From Sphingobacterium sp. N143 (GTDB taxonomy: Bacteria; Bacteroidota; Bacteroidia; Sphingobacteriales; Sphingobacteriaceae), in assembly GCF_030325625.1 (NCBI RefSeq), contig NZ_JACAIS010000008.1:1-64000 (forward strand): DNA of 64,000 nt, given 5' to 3'. The position numbers and the translations under genes are program-made. The stretch's first letter is position 1. Each line of letters opens with the position of its first letter. The notes under the pieces were generated by a model. That model saw only the letters and a program-made list of their open reading frames with translations. It ran no database searches and was not told where the DNA came from. Positions 9,797 through 19,374 of this stretch are shown here, piece by piece.

Positions 9797-10624
9797 TTAT
9801 TTCAAAAAATTATCCAGGTAGTCTAATAGTATACTTGTCTGTGTCATCAGGCTTACATGTGATTGTCCAGGAACTACAGCTAATTGCGATTTTGGCATTT
9901 TCCCAAAATCAGCAGCTATGCCACCACCCAGAAACTGATAGGTTTTGATCAGTTCCATTTTATCCATACCATCATTGTCCCCTGAAATAATTAGTACCGG
10001 TGCCGCGATTTTAGAGATATTGGCATCTCCAAAGTCAAAAGATTTCCCTGCTAATGCAATCATCTGTTTTAAAAAACTGGCCCATTTGGTTGTATCAGGC
10101 GCCACGGCATCATATGCGACTTGCATGGGGCTGTTAGTGAAAAATTCTGGTTTCATACCTTTAAATGCGTCATTGATTTGTGGCAACCAACCTGTACTCT
10201 TATAAACACCTGAAATAATAACCAGTTTCTTTAATCTCTTGGGATATAGAATCGCAAATTTGTAAGCGATTGAGGCTCCAAAACTATAACCGACGATGTC
10301 GGAACTTTCAACATTCAAATAACCCATTAAAGCATCCACGTCCTTGGCAAATGTAGTATGGTCAAATTTACGAACTGAAAACGCCGTATGTCCATGTCCC
10401 TGTAGTTCTATGGCGATTACTTTTCTCGTTTTTGACAGTTCCGGGATGAGCTGTCCCCAGTTTGTACCAATGGTCATAAAGGCGCCATGTAACAAGATGA
10501 TAGGTTGTCCCTCACCATGGACTTCATAATAAATATTGATGCCGTTGACAGGCGCATAGCCACTGTTGGAAGGTTTGACCTGTTGGCTTTTGGATTGAAT
10601 TGCTGTAACCATAATGATTGCCAT
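9797..10624 (-). CDS. Secreted alpha/beta hydrolase, signal peptide split by a frameshift
   Basis: A 275-residue alpha/beta hydrolase. The oxyanion block ILLHGAF, the nucleophile elbow GYSFGAS (serine), the acid region ISGDNDG and a terminal GQSHVSL (histidine) are all present, so the catalytic triad is complete. The annotated ATG at 10624 gives only the tail of a signal peptide (MAIIMVTAIQSKSQQ). A second ATG at 10671 encodes MKNLFKSIKK, an ideal signal-peptide N-region, but its frame ends at a TAA just before 10624 because the A-tract (bases 10641-10648) has eight A's. Nine would join the two into one intact signal peptide. Substrate unknown. Confidence 0.85.
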   Translation of the reverse strand: MAIIMVTAIQSKSQQVKPSNSGYAPVNGINIYYEVHGEGQPIILLHGAFMTIGTNWGQLIPELSKTRKVIAIELQGHGHTAFSVRKFDHTTFAKDVDALMGYLNVESSDIVGYSFGASIAYKFAILYPKRLKKLVIISGVYKSTGWLPQINDAFKGMKPEFFTNSPMQVAYDAVAPDTTKWASFLKQMIALAGKSFDFGDANISKIAAPVLIISGDNDGMDKMELIKTYQFLGGGIAADFGKMPKSQLAVVPGQSHVSLMTQTSILLDYLDNFLK

Positions 10625-10640
10625 TAAAATGAGTGAATTA

Positions 10641-10648
10641 TTTTTTTT
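10641..10648 (-). repeat. A8 homopolymer tract at the hydrolase frameshift
   Basis: Eight T on the + strand (eight A in the coding sense) lie between the in-frame-looking N-region start at 10671 and the hydrolase body. One extra A restores a continuous frame. It is either a slippage-prone switch, a real inactivating mutation of export, or a sequencing error. Confidence 0.7.
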
Positions 10649-10975
10649 ATTGATTTAAATAGATTTTTCATAACCGATTTTATTCATTAATAAATTTTCA
10701 ATATAAAGATGAGAAGTATGGAGAAAGCTGATGTAGTGTAAAAACGACAACTTCAGGGGTGTATTGCGTCAAAAAAAGTACTGGCATTATGACAATCGGA
10801 ACGTTCTTTCAGAGCCTTTTTGCGTCCAATGACTTTATTGAGAGAAAGATGGAGTTGAATGGACCCCTTCGATCAATATGGATCACTATTATTTTGTATT
10901 TGGTATATTAATAGTAATTTTACAGGAAATTAACATCTATTGGGTTAATTTGCATCAATTAAACATACCAAATTT

Positions 10976-11551
10976 ATGATATCAGGGCTGAAAATTTTTT
11001 CCATATCAATGGATGACTTTCACTTGCTGCAAGCCGGAGATCAGTCTGTTTTTGGCATTGTGTTTAATTATTATCAGCCTATCATCTATTTTAAAGCCAG
11101 ACAATTCTGCAAGAATGATAGCGATGCGGAGGAGGTTACACAGGAGGTCTTCATTGAATTTTATCTTAAAAGGATGCAGTTATCCGGTCCTGAAGCTATT
11201 TTTCCTTTTCTATTTACCATTGCAAAGCGGATGGCCATTTCTAATTTTCGGAAGTCACTCGTCCGGTCCAACTATTTGCAATCGCTTCAGCAGACCTGGT
11301 TGGAAAGTTCATCATCACTGCAGGAAGAATTGGACGCCAAAGAGCTACAGGCAATCTTGGAGTCTATTATTGATCAGTTACCGCCACAGCAGCAAGCCAT
11401 TTATCGGATGAATAAGTTTGAAGAGCAGTCTTATCAGGAGATTGCTGATCAGGCAGGCCTGTCCAAGAATACCGTGCGCAATCACTTGAGCTTGGCCTCT
11501 AAATTTGTCCGCTTTAAATTGGACAAGATCCTATCTATATTTTTCTTCTAA
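10976..11551 (+). CDS. ECF-type RNA polymerase sigma-70 factor
   Basis: A 191-residue sigma factor with only regions 2 and 4. Region 2 carries DSDAEEVTQEVFIEFY (about residues 45-60); region 4 carries LPPQQQAIYRMNKFEEQSYQEIA and the HTH GLSKNTVRNHL (about 140-175). The frame starts at 10976, but the ATG at 11009 (MDDFHLLQAGDQ) matches the usual start of this group better, giving 180 residues. It opens the operon FecR-SusC-SusD and is presumably held by the anti-sigma factor encoded next, then released when SusC binds its ligand. The 350 bp before it hold no other gene. Confidence 0.93.
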   Translation: MISGLKIFSISMDDFHLLQAGDQSVFGIVFNYYQPIIYFKARQFCKNDSDAEEVTQEVFIEFYLKRMQLSGPEAIFPFLFTIAKRMAISNFRKSLVRSNYLQSLQQTWLESSSSLQEELDAKELQAILESIIDQLPPQQQAIYRMNKFEEQSYQEIADQAGLSKNTVRNHLSLASKFVRFKLDKILSIFFF

Positions 11552-11689
11552 ACATTTGCCCCTCAGTTCATATTCAGTGTAGAAGATATTAAGTCAGTCC
11601 TATGCATGAAGCCCGATTTATAAAAAAATATTTTCATTGGTACTTTTTCAAAGCTGATGCGATTATGTTTTTGAAATCAATCCAAAGGA

Positions 11690-12886
11690 ATGAATCTAAT
11701 TGAACAATACAGCCAATTAATACGTAAATATTTTGCCAACTTAGCCACTAAGGAGGAGCAGGAGCAGATGCTGGGCCTGATGAACGATCCGACCTTTCTA
11801 CAAGCTTGGTCAAAAGTCTGGCGAGAGCAATCATACCCTATACATCCTGGGAGATACCCCGATCCCAAACAGATGCTGGAGAATATTTTGTCTGACCCTC
11901 GGGTCGAAAGGCAAGGGACTATGGGGAGACAGGCAGTCTTTTATAAAAAATGGTGGCAGATTGCAGCTGTACTTTTTGCGCTCTGCGGTGCGGTGCTGTG
12001 GACCTACCATAACTTTCAGTCAGATGATGTAACAAAAGACGAGCTTACATCGACTCTTCCGGTTGTCCCTGGTTCGGAAAAAGCGATGATCATTCTTGAA
12101 AATGGAAAATCGATTGATCTAAGTTTGATCAAGGGCGACACGGTACTTGATCAGGGAGCATATTTGATCACTAAAAATAGTCAGGGAGAGATCAGCTATA
12201 GTCTCAAAGATGGATCATCATCAGCAGATAAGATAGTCTATAATACCATTGTCACACCCAAAGGGGGAGAATACAATCTGAAAATGGCCGACGGAAGCCT
12301 TGTGCTGCTTAATGCAGGTAGCAAGATCAAATATCCGGTAAGATTTGATGCAGCAACGCGTGCTGTGGAGCTTGAAGGTGAGGCATATTTTGAGATCGCT
12401 AAAATGCAAGTTCGCGGTAAGCGTATACCCTTTATCGTAAAAAGCGGAGCGCAGACTCTGGAGGTGTTGGGGACACATTTTAACATAAAGAGTTTTGGCG
12501 ATCATATTGTTACCACCTTGGTCGAAGGTAAGGTCAAGCTTTCTTTCGCTGATGCAGGATTGAATGCGCAGGTGCTTGCACCCAATGATCAGGTGATTTT
12601 TAATCACAGGCGGGCCTCAGTACAAAAGGAGCAGGTAGACCCATTCTATAGCCTTGCCTGGAAGAATGGCAATTTCGCTTTTGACAATGCCTCTATCCAT
12701 AGTGTCATGGATGAAGTGGCGCGTTGGTACGATGTAGACATAAAATACGAAGATCAGCTGGGAGGACAGCACTTTTCGGGAACCATCTCCCGCTATGAAA
12801 ATATAGACAAATTATTGAAAACGATTTCTTTCGCTGGTGGAGTGCATTTTGAACGTAAAGGAAGGAGGATACATGTGCTAAAATAA
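11690..12886 (+). CDS. FecR-type anti-sigma factor
   Basis: A 398-residue inner-membrane protein. The cytosolic N-terminal domain (about 1-80) should bind the sigma factor; one membrane helix follows (WWQIAAVLFALCGAVLWTY, about 87-105). The periplasmic part has the FecR domain (about 185-290, with the blocks TPKGGEYNLKMADGSLVLLNAGS and AVELEGEAYFEIAK) and the C-terminal DUF4974-like signalling domain (about 325-395) that contacts the STN domain of a TonB receptor. It sits between the sigma gene and a SusC with an STN domain, the standard trans-envelope signalling arrangement in Bacteroidota. Confidence 0.93.
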   Translation: MNLIEQYSQLIRKYFANLATKEEQEQMLGLMNDPTFLQAWSKVWREQSYPIHPGRYPDPKQMLENILSDPRVERQGTMGRQAVFYKKWWQIAAVLFALCGAVLWTYHNFQSDDVTKDELTSTLPVVPGSEKAMIILENGKSIDLSLIKGDTVLDQGAYLITKNSQGEISYSLKDGSSSADKIVYNTIVTPKGGEYNLKMADGSLVLLNAGSKIKYPVRFDAATRAVELEGEAYFEIAKMQVRGKRIPFIVKSGAQTLEVLGTHFNIKSFGDHIVTTLVEGKVKLSFADAGLNAQVLAPNDQVIFNHRRASVQKEQVDPFYSLAWKNGNFAFDNASIHSVMDEVARWYDVDIKYEDQLGGQHFSGTISRYENIDKLLKTISFAGGVHFERKGRRIHVLK

Positions 12887-12908
12887 TACCTATGGGATTA
12901 TAAAGAAC

Positions 12909-15900
12909 ATGAATACGATCAGGAGCGCGCCAACGCCCCTGAAAGTTTTGTCTTTTTCTCGACAAGGATTGAATAGTAAAACCGTAAAATTTTATCTCAA
13001 CCGAATGCAATTTAATAAAAAAAATCCGATCGGACTGACTAGGCTATGTCAGGAAAGATCCAAGAAAATACCAATTTCTATGAAATTGTCTTTAGCAATT
13101 CCACTTTTATTTGCGGCCAATCTGCAGCTGCACGCATTTTCCTTCGGTCAGACCGTCAATCTGAAGCGAAGCAATGTAAAAGTGAGTTCCGTATTAAAAG
13201 AACTGCAAAAGCAAAGTGGCTATAATATTTTTTACAACGAGTCGCTGATCGCTAAAAATGACCGTATTAGTGTGAGCTATAACAATATTTCTTTTGAAGA
13301 AGCATTGAAAGATCTGTTGACACAGCTCCAGCTGTCCTATGTGAAAGACGATAGAAATATCGTATTGAATGGGAGAAGCAATATGGTTGCAAGTCAAAGC
13401 TTAATTGGGCAAATGCCACAGCGCTATACCATTAAAGGACGTGTCAGAGACGATCAGGACCAGCCCTTGAGCAATGTTACTGTCAGCGAAAAAGGTACCA
13501 AGGAGAAAGTCCTCAGTCGTGAAGACGGTAGCTTTGAGATCCAGGTTTCCAGCAGCAATGCCATACTGTTGTTCACCATGGTCGGATACCAGCTGGTAGA
13601 AAAGCCAGTGGCACAGCAGTCTATCGTAGAGATTATCATGAAGCCGGTGGTAAATGCGATGGAAGAAGTGATCGTTGTAGGTTATGGTGTGCAGAAAAAG
13701 GCAAATCTAACCGGAGCTGTTTCTCAGGTCAATGCTGATGATATTGCGCTACGGCCCAGTGCAAATATTGCTGGAACACTACAGGGACTCATGCCAGGAC
13801 TCAATATCCAACTCAACAATGGCGATCCATCCAAAACTCCTGACATCAATGTCCGCGGATTCAACTCCATCAATGAAGGTGGCCCCTTGGTATTGATTGA
13901 CGGGATTGAAGGCAATATAACCCGGGTCAACCCAAATGATATTGAGAGTGTTACAGTGCTGAAAGATGCCGCTTCAGCAGCTATATATGGAGCTCGAGGT
14001 GCTTTCGGTGTGATTCTGGTTACCACCAAAAAGGGAAAGGCAGGAACAGTAAAGGTTGACTATGTCAACAACTTTGCCTGGACTACACCAGCCTCCCGTA
14101 CCGACTATATTGATGATCCTTATGTCTATGGAAAGACAGTGGATGCCGCACTATACGGATATAATGGAAGCTCCTATACCCGTTACAATGCCATGGACTG
14201 GGAGGCGATCAAAATGGTTGCAGCAGGAGAAATTGCCCCATTCCATGAGAAGCAGGCCGATGGTACCTATAAATTTTTCTACAAGACCAATTGGTGGGAC
14301 TATTTATTTAAAAAATACCAACCTTCCAATTTTCATAATGTGTCCATTTCAGGTGGAACTGAAAAGTTGAAAGCCTACCTTTCGGGACGAACATTCAAAC
14401 GTGAGACCATCAATAATATCAATGATGATGCGAATATGGATCGACAGAACCTGAAATCCAATATGGTATTCACACCCAATAGCTGGCTGGAGATTTCCAA
14501 CAATACACAATTCATCAATGAGAAAGACAAAGAGTATGGTGGCTACACCAATGGTCTGGGAGGATTGTGGAGTACAACAACCTGGTATAATCTGATGCCT
14601 TTCTATCCCAATTTTGTCGATGGTATTCCAACCGATATTGGGGTAGGCACAGGTGGTCAGGGAGCGAATGCCGGACTGGAATCCGGAAAAAGCTGGGAAG
14701 TGCGCAACAGTGAAGAGTTTACCAACACTTTCCGGGTACTCCTGAAACCATTGAAAGGATTGCAGGTGAATTTTGACTATAGCAATCGTATCGAAAACTT
14801 TTCTCGGAGCACACGTTTGAATCCATTCAGCTATTATTCTGGTAACAAGCTCAACTATACGACAGCAGGTCTTAACCGACTGACAGAATACCGTTGGAAA
14901 GATAAGTATAATGCAATGAACCTGTTTGCGACTTATGAAAAAAATATCGCGCGAAAACATCAATTCAAATTGCTGGTGGGCTATAATCAAGAATCATTTG
15001 ATCGTGATCGTATTGCTGGTGCTATGGACGATCTGCTCATCGAAGACCTATCCAACTTGGCTTTAGGTACCTCTATGTATAGCCTTTCCGGAACTGCCGA
15101 AAATTGGGCCATTCAAGGTGTTTTTGGTCGGTTCAACTATGCCTACGACAATAAATACCTGCTGGAGGTCAACTCACGCTATGATGGTTCATCCCGTTTC
15201 CCAAGTGGAAGCCGCTGGGGATTTTTCCCATCAGTCTCCTTAGGTTGGCAGTTGGATCGTGAACAGTTTTGGGAATCGGTCAAAGGTGCCATCCCGACTT
15301 TGAAACTGAGGGCCTCCTATGGTAAACTTGGTAACCAGACAGTAGGTGTCAATACCTTTAAGCAGCTGATGACAGTGCAACAGTTGGCTTGGTTAAATGG
15401 AGGCTCCCGCCTCATTGGTGCAAGCGCGCCAGCTCCCTTACCGAATGTGGTCACCTGGGAGCGAACTAAAAGTATAGATTTCGGTGTAGACCTTGGGTTG
15501 ATCCAAAATAAACTGAATATCAACTTCGATTGGTATCAAAAAGATGTGGAAGGGATGTATCTTCCAGGGCAACCTCTTCCAGCAGTATTTGGAGCCAATG
15601 AACCTCGTGAAAACTATGCTGCCCTTCGAAATGAAGGTATCGAAATCGGGATCAGTTATCAAGACAGGTTTGACCTTGCTGGCTCACCCTTCCGATTTAA
15701 TGTTGCTGTAAATACCACCAATTTTAAAGGTATTGTCACGAAATATAATAACCCACAGGGCTTATTGAGTTCTTATTATGAAGGACAGGTACTGGGACAG
15801 ATCTGGGGATATCATATTGACGGGCAGTTTCAATCAGATGCTGAAGCATTGGCTTATCAAAATAGCTTTAAAGACCCGCAGTTATCTCTTTCTAAAGTTT

Positions 15901-16622
15901 ACAATGATATCCTGAATGTATCACAGAATAGTGAGTGGAACATGTTGCGGGGGGGAGATGTAAAATATGTTGATCTTAATGGTGATGGTCGTATCGATAA
16001 AGGTGACAACACCCTGGCAAATCATGGCGATATCAGACCTATTGGGAATGCGATGCCTAAATTTCCATTTGGTATCAATATGAATGCTTCCTGGAATAGC
16101 TTTGATCTCTCGGCAGCCTTTGCTGGGGTGGCCAAGCAAGACTGGTATCCGACAGGTGATTTATATTGGGGATCTTACCAGCGTCCATATCTTTCCTTTG
16201 TGCGCAAAGATCTTGTGGACAATGCATGGACTCCGGACCATAAAGACAATAGATATCCACAGATCTATCGTGGATATTCCTCTTTGCAGAGTGGAAGGTC
16301 ACTGTATGAATTGAATGATTATTACCTGACCAATGTCGGTTTCCTACGGATGAAGAATTTTACCCTGGGTTATACATTGCCACAAAAATGGACGCAACGC
16401 TTTAAAGTCGACAAATTACGGTTTTACTTCAGCGGTGAAAATCTGCTGACATGGAATTTTGGCAAACTAACCAAATATATCGACCCGGAACAAGCAGGAG
16501 CGATGATTAATTATAATTCGCCGGCAAGTGCCAATGATCCTGCTGATTCCTCAGAAAGGGGATTACTGAGAGATTATCCAATGGGTAAGACTTATTCTTT
16601 TGGTTTAATGCTTACGCTTTAA
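12909..16622 (+). CDS. SusC/RagA-type TonB-linked outer-membrane transporter with STN domain
   Basis: A 1237-residue importer for glycans or similar ligands. The frame opens at 12909; the ATG at 13005 is an equally likely start, since it leads more directly into the signal sequence (SMKLSLAIPLLFAANLQLHAFSF). Next come an STN signalling domain (about 90-155), a carboxypeptidase-D-like domain (about 175-260), the plug with the VVVGYGVQKKANLTGAV-like TonB motif (about 248-265) and 'VRGFNSINEGGPLVLIDG', then the 22-strand barrel ending in a terminal hydrophobic residue pattern. The STN domain marks it as the sensor for the preceding FecR/sigma pair. It is followed after three bases by its SusD partner. 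Confidence 0.95.
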   Translation: MNTIRSAPTPLKVLSFSRQGLNSKTVKFYLNRMQFNKKNPIGLTRLCQERSKKIPISMKLSLAIPLLFAANLQLHAFSFGQTVNLKRSNVKVSSVLKELQKQSGYNIFYNESLIAKNDRISVSYNNISFEEALKDLLTQLQLSYVKDDRNIVLNGRSNMVASQSLIGQMPQRYTIKGRVRDDQDQPLSNVTVSEKGTKEKVLSREDGSFEIQVSSSNAILLFTMVGYQLVEKPVAQQSIVEIIMKPVVNAMEEVIVVGYGVQKKANLTGAVSQVNADDIALRPSANIAGTLQGLMPGLNIQLNNGDPSKTPDINVRGFNSINEGGPLVLIDGIEGNITRVNPNDIESVTVLKDAASAAIYGARGAFGVILVTTKKGKAGTVKVDYVNNFAWTTPASRTDYIDDPYVYGKTVDAALYGYNGSSYTRYNAMDWEAIKMVAAGEIAPFHEKQADGTYKFFYKTNWWDYLFKKYQPSNFHNVSISGGTEKLKAYLSGRTFKRETINNINDDANMDRQNLKSNMVFTPNSWLEISNNTQFINEKDKEYGGYTNGLGGLWSTTTWYNLMPFYPNFVDGIPTDIGVGTGGQGANAGLESGKSWEVRNSEEFTNTFRVLLKPLKGLQVNFDYSNRIENFSRSTRLNPFSYYSGNKLNYTTAGLNRLTEYRWKDKYNAMNLFATYEKNIARKHQFKLLVGYNQESFDRDRIAGAMDDLLIEDLSNLALGTSMYSLSGTAENWAIQGVFGRFNYAYDNKYLLEVNSRYDGSSRFPSGSRWGFFPSVSLGWQLDREQFWESVKGAIPTLKLRASYGKLGNQTVGVNTFKQLMTVQQLAWLNGGSRLIGASAPAPLPNVVTWERTKSIDFGVDLGLIQNKLNINFDWYQKDVEGMYLPGQPLPAVFGANEPRENYAALRNEGIEIGISYQDRFDLAGSPFRFNVAVNTTNFKGIVTKYNNPQGLLSSYYEGQVLGQIWGYHIDGQFQSDAEALAYQNSFKDPQLSLSKVYNDILNVSQNSEWNMLRGGDVKYVDLNGDGRIDKGDNTLANHGDIRPIGNAMPKFPFGINMNASWNSFDLSAAFAGVAKQDWYPTGDLYWGSYQRPYLSFVRKDLVDNAWTPDHKDNRYPQIYRGYSSLQSGRSLYELNDYYLTNVGFLRMKNFTLGYTLPQKWTQRFKVDKLRFYFSGENLLTWNFGKLTKYIDPEQAGAMINYNSPASANDPADSSERGLLRDYPMGKTYSFGLMLTL

Positions 16623-16625
16623 TAC

Positions 16626-18425
16626 ATGAAAAACGAAATGATAATGAAACTTACAACACACACATATAAATTGCTTGGCCTCATAGTGATGATGTCCTTA
16701 GTGGGCTGTCAAAAAGACTATTTGGACCGTCCTTCGGAAGATCAGGTCGAAGCACCATATTTTTTCAATACGGCCAAAGATTTAGAAGTTGCAACCAATG
16801 ATTTCTATACCTTTTTGCCCAGTGAATCCTGGTATACAGATGATGGTAATTCGGATAATATGATCCCGCTTACAGTTGCCGATCGGATCAAAGGAAACCG
16901 CACTGTTCCCGTAGGAAGTGGCTCAGGAGGTTGGTCCTGGAGTCAGCTGCGGAAGATCAACTATTTCCTAGCCAACTACCATAAGGTTCCGGATGAGACC
17001 GCACAAAAAAAATACAGTGGTATAGCTCGATTTTTTAGGGCATACTTTTATTACGATAAGGTGAAGGCCTTTGGTGATGTACCTTGGTATGGAAAGGTAT
17101 TGACAGCAAAGGATGAAGATCTTTTCAAAGCAAGGGATTCAAGACAGCAAGTAATGGATTCCGTCATGGCTGACCTTGATTACGCGATCCAGAATATCCC
17201 AGCAGAAAAACAGCTTAATCTAATTACTAGATATACGGCACTTCTGCTCAAAGCAAGAGTGGCCCTCTTTGAAGGTACATTTAGAAAATACCACAATATC
17301 GCTGGGTATGAGAATTTTCTGAATGTAGCTGCTGCTGCATCGTCCGAATTGATGAATTCTGGAGCTTATACCCTCTATACACAGGGCGGGGCAGAGCAGG
17401 CCTACCGAGGATTGTTTGCCCGGGACAACCAAGATCAGGTAGAGACGATTCTCGCCATTGATTTTGAATTGGGGATGCGGGTCCATGGCCTGGGGTACTC
17501 CTTTACTTCAGCGACTTCGGGTTCTTATGGTATTGCCAAGGATATGATAAACAGCTATCTGATGAAGGATGGAAGCCGCTTTACAGATAAAGCAGACTAT
17601 AAGACTATGGCATATTATCAGGAAATGCAGAATAGGGATCCAAGACTTACCCAGACAACGGCTGGCCCTGATTTTCGTGTGAATGGAGAAAATGCAAATG
17701 AACCCGTCAACCTGACGATCACAACGACTGGGTACCGTTTGATCAAAGCCTTACCTGATAAATTGCAATGGGGAGTGTCGGCATCCTATTTTGATGTCAT
17801 CCTATTTCGTTATGCAGAAGCATTGTTGATCAATGCCGAGGCTAAAGCTGAATTGGGGACACTTGGCCAAAACGATATCGACCTGACCATCAATAAATTG
17901 CGGACTCGTGCTGGTATGCCTGCCTTGTCCTTAACGGAGGCAAATGCCAATCCTGATCCTTATCTGCAGGCAATGTACCCCAATGTCAGTGGTGGTGCAT
18001 TTAGAGGAATTATTTTGGAGATACGTCGTGAAAGAAGGATTGAACTATTCAACGAAGGACAACGCTGGGATGATCTGATGCGCTGGAAAGCTGGACTCAA
18101 ACTGAATCAGCCTATCGTTGGCGTCTATTTCCCAGGGACAGGTGCTTATGATTTTACTGGAGATGGTAAAGCGGATGTGTACGTACATACTGGCAATAGC
18201 TCAGGGGCTCCGAGTACAGTGACCTCATTGATTAATATTAACCAGCGTACACTTTGGGATCCTGTTACTAATACGCAAAATGCCAGCAAAGGTTCTCTGG
18301 ACCCATTCTATCAGCGAGGCAAGTTTGATGAAAAACGTGATTACTATGCACCGATTCCAATTGAGGATCTCCAGTTGAACCCAAATCTGAAACAAAACCC
18401 TGAATGGGAAAAATTATACAAATAA
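16626..18425 (+). CDS. RagB/SusD-family outer-membrane lipoprotein
   Basis: A 599-residue surface lipoprotein that forms the lid of the SusC transporter and binds its ligand. The lipobox is SLVGC (residue about 28), preceded by a hydrophobic core. The TPR-like helical body and the conserved C-terminal region (RRERRIELFNEGQRWDDLMRW, then DYYAPIPIEDLQLNPNLKQNPEW) are typical. Translation is probably coupled to SusC (three-base gap). Nothing in the sequence names the ligand. Confidence 0.95.
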   Translation: MKNEMIMKLTTHTYKLLGLIVMMSLVGCQKDYLDRPSEDQVEAPYFFNTAKDLEVATNDFYTFLPSESWYTDDGNSDNMIPLTVADRIKGNRTVPVGSGSGGWSWSQLRKINYFLANYHKVPDETAQKKYSGIARFFRAYFYYDKVKAFGDVPWYGKVLTAKDEDLFKARDSRQQVMDSVMADLDYAIQNIPAEKQLNLITRYTALLLKARVALFEGTFRKYHNIAGYENFLNVAAAASSELMNSGAYTLYTQGGAEQAYRGLFARDNQDQVETILAIDFELGMRVHGLGYSFTSATSGSYGIAKDMINSYLMKDGSRFTDKADYKTMAYYQEMQNRDPRLTQTTAGPDFRVNGENANEPVNLTITTTGYRLIKALPDKLQWGVSASYFDVILFRYAEALLINAEAKAELGTLGQNDIDLTINKLRTRAGMPALSLTEANANPDPYLQAMYPNVSGGAFRGIILEIRRERRIELFNEGQRWDDLMRWKAGLKLNQPIVGVYFPGTGAYDFTGDGKADVYVHTGNSSGAPSTVTSLININQRTLWDPVTNTQNASKGSLDPFYQRGKFDEKRDYYAPIPIEDLQLNPNLKQNPEWEKLYK

Positions 18426-18426
18426 C

Positions 18427-19350
18427 ATGAAAAGACTTATTTATATCCTCTGCTGTTGTTTGATACCGATATATAGCTTTTGCCAAAAATCCGATAGGCA
18501 GGCTAATTATGCTGTTGGCTACTCACTCGACATCAAAAAAATTGACCTGGAAAAACTAAGGATCGACAAACAGGCTGGTATGGACTATATCGAGATAGCT
18601 GGATTGGGTAGCTTTGTCAATGCAGATCTCACATTAAAAATTACGGAAACTGATTGGATTCGAAAATGCGATTCTTTGGCACTTATTCTGAAAAATGCGC
18701 AGATAAAAGTATGGTCTGTCCACATGCCTTTCTCATCCAAGATAGATATTTCTACTTTGGACGAAGAAACGCGGAAACAGGTAATCCGTATGCATTTACA
18801 GTTGCTGCAGGGACTTCGACGACTTGATCCCCAAGTTATTCTGTTTCATCCTTCTTATTATCTCGAACCCAATAAACGCAGTGAACGGAAAGATCAATTG
18901 GTTCGTTCGGTGCAGGAATTGTATACCAAAGTCTCTAAAGCTGGGTTACAGCTCGTGATCGAAAATATGTTAGGTCCTGCATTAATGGTGGGAGAGCGTG
19001 AACGTCCCTTGCTGCGGACAGTGGAAGAGTGTCAGGAACTGTTCGCACGATTTCCAAAAATGGTGGGGATAGCGGTGGATATGAACCATATTGCGCATCC
19101 CGAAAAGCTGCTTCTAGCTTTTGGAACGCGTGTCAAGACCCTACATGTGGCCGATGGTGATGGGACAAAAGAAAGCCACTACTTACCCTGTAATGGAAAA
19201 GGCCAGAACGATTGGAACAAAATATTGGCTACCCTTGAAAAAATACAGTATAAGGGTGTATTCATGTTTGAATGTCATTATGAAACTACAGAACAGCTGA
19301 TGGCATGCTATCGTCAGCTGCAGCAGAATTATAATATACAAAAGAATTAG
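18427..19350 (+). CDS. Secreted sugar-phosphate isomerase/epimerase-like TIM barrel
   Basis: A 307-residue xylose-isomerase-like TIM-barrel protein with a signal peptide (CCCLIPIYSFCQ). Metal-site candidates are in the expected order: the Glu in VIENMLGP, the Asp and His in VDMNHIAHP, the His in TLHVADGDG and the Glu in FMFECHYE. Family members use a divalent metal to isomerise or epimerise sugars or cyclitols. Export is a feature of some polysaccharide-locus members. It begins one base after SusD, so it is in the same operon and should act on the imported or surface-bound ligand. Confidence 0.85.
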   Translation: MKRLIYILCCCLIPIYSFCQKSDRQANYAVGYSLDIKKIDLEKLRIDKQAGMDYIEIAGLGSFVNADLTLKITETDWIRKCDSLALILKNAQIKVWSVHMPFSSKIDISTLDEETRKQVIRMHLQLLQGLRRLDPQVILFHPSYYLEPNKRSERKDQLVRSVQELYTKVSKAGLQLVIENMLGPALMVGERERPLLRTVEECQELFARFPKMVGIAVDMNHIAHPEKLLLAFGTRVKTLHVADGDGTKESHYLPCNGKGQNDWNKILATLEKIQYKGVFMFECHYETTEQLMACYRQLQQNYNIQKN

Positions 19351-19374
19351 TAGGTTTTAACAACATAGATTTCA

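Noticed and set aside
14349..14990. 213-codon - strand frame inside SusC
   Set aside because: Shadow of the strongly conserved SusC barrel on the other strand; no recognisable domain.
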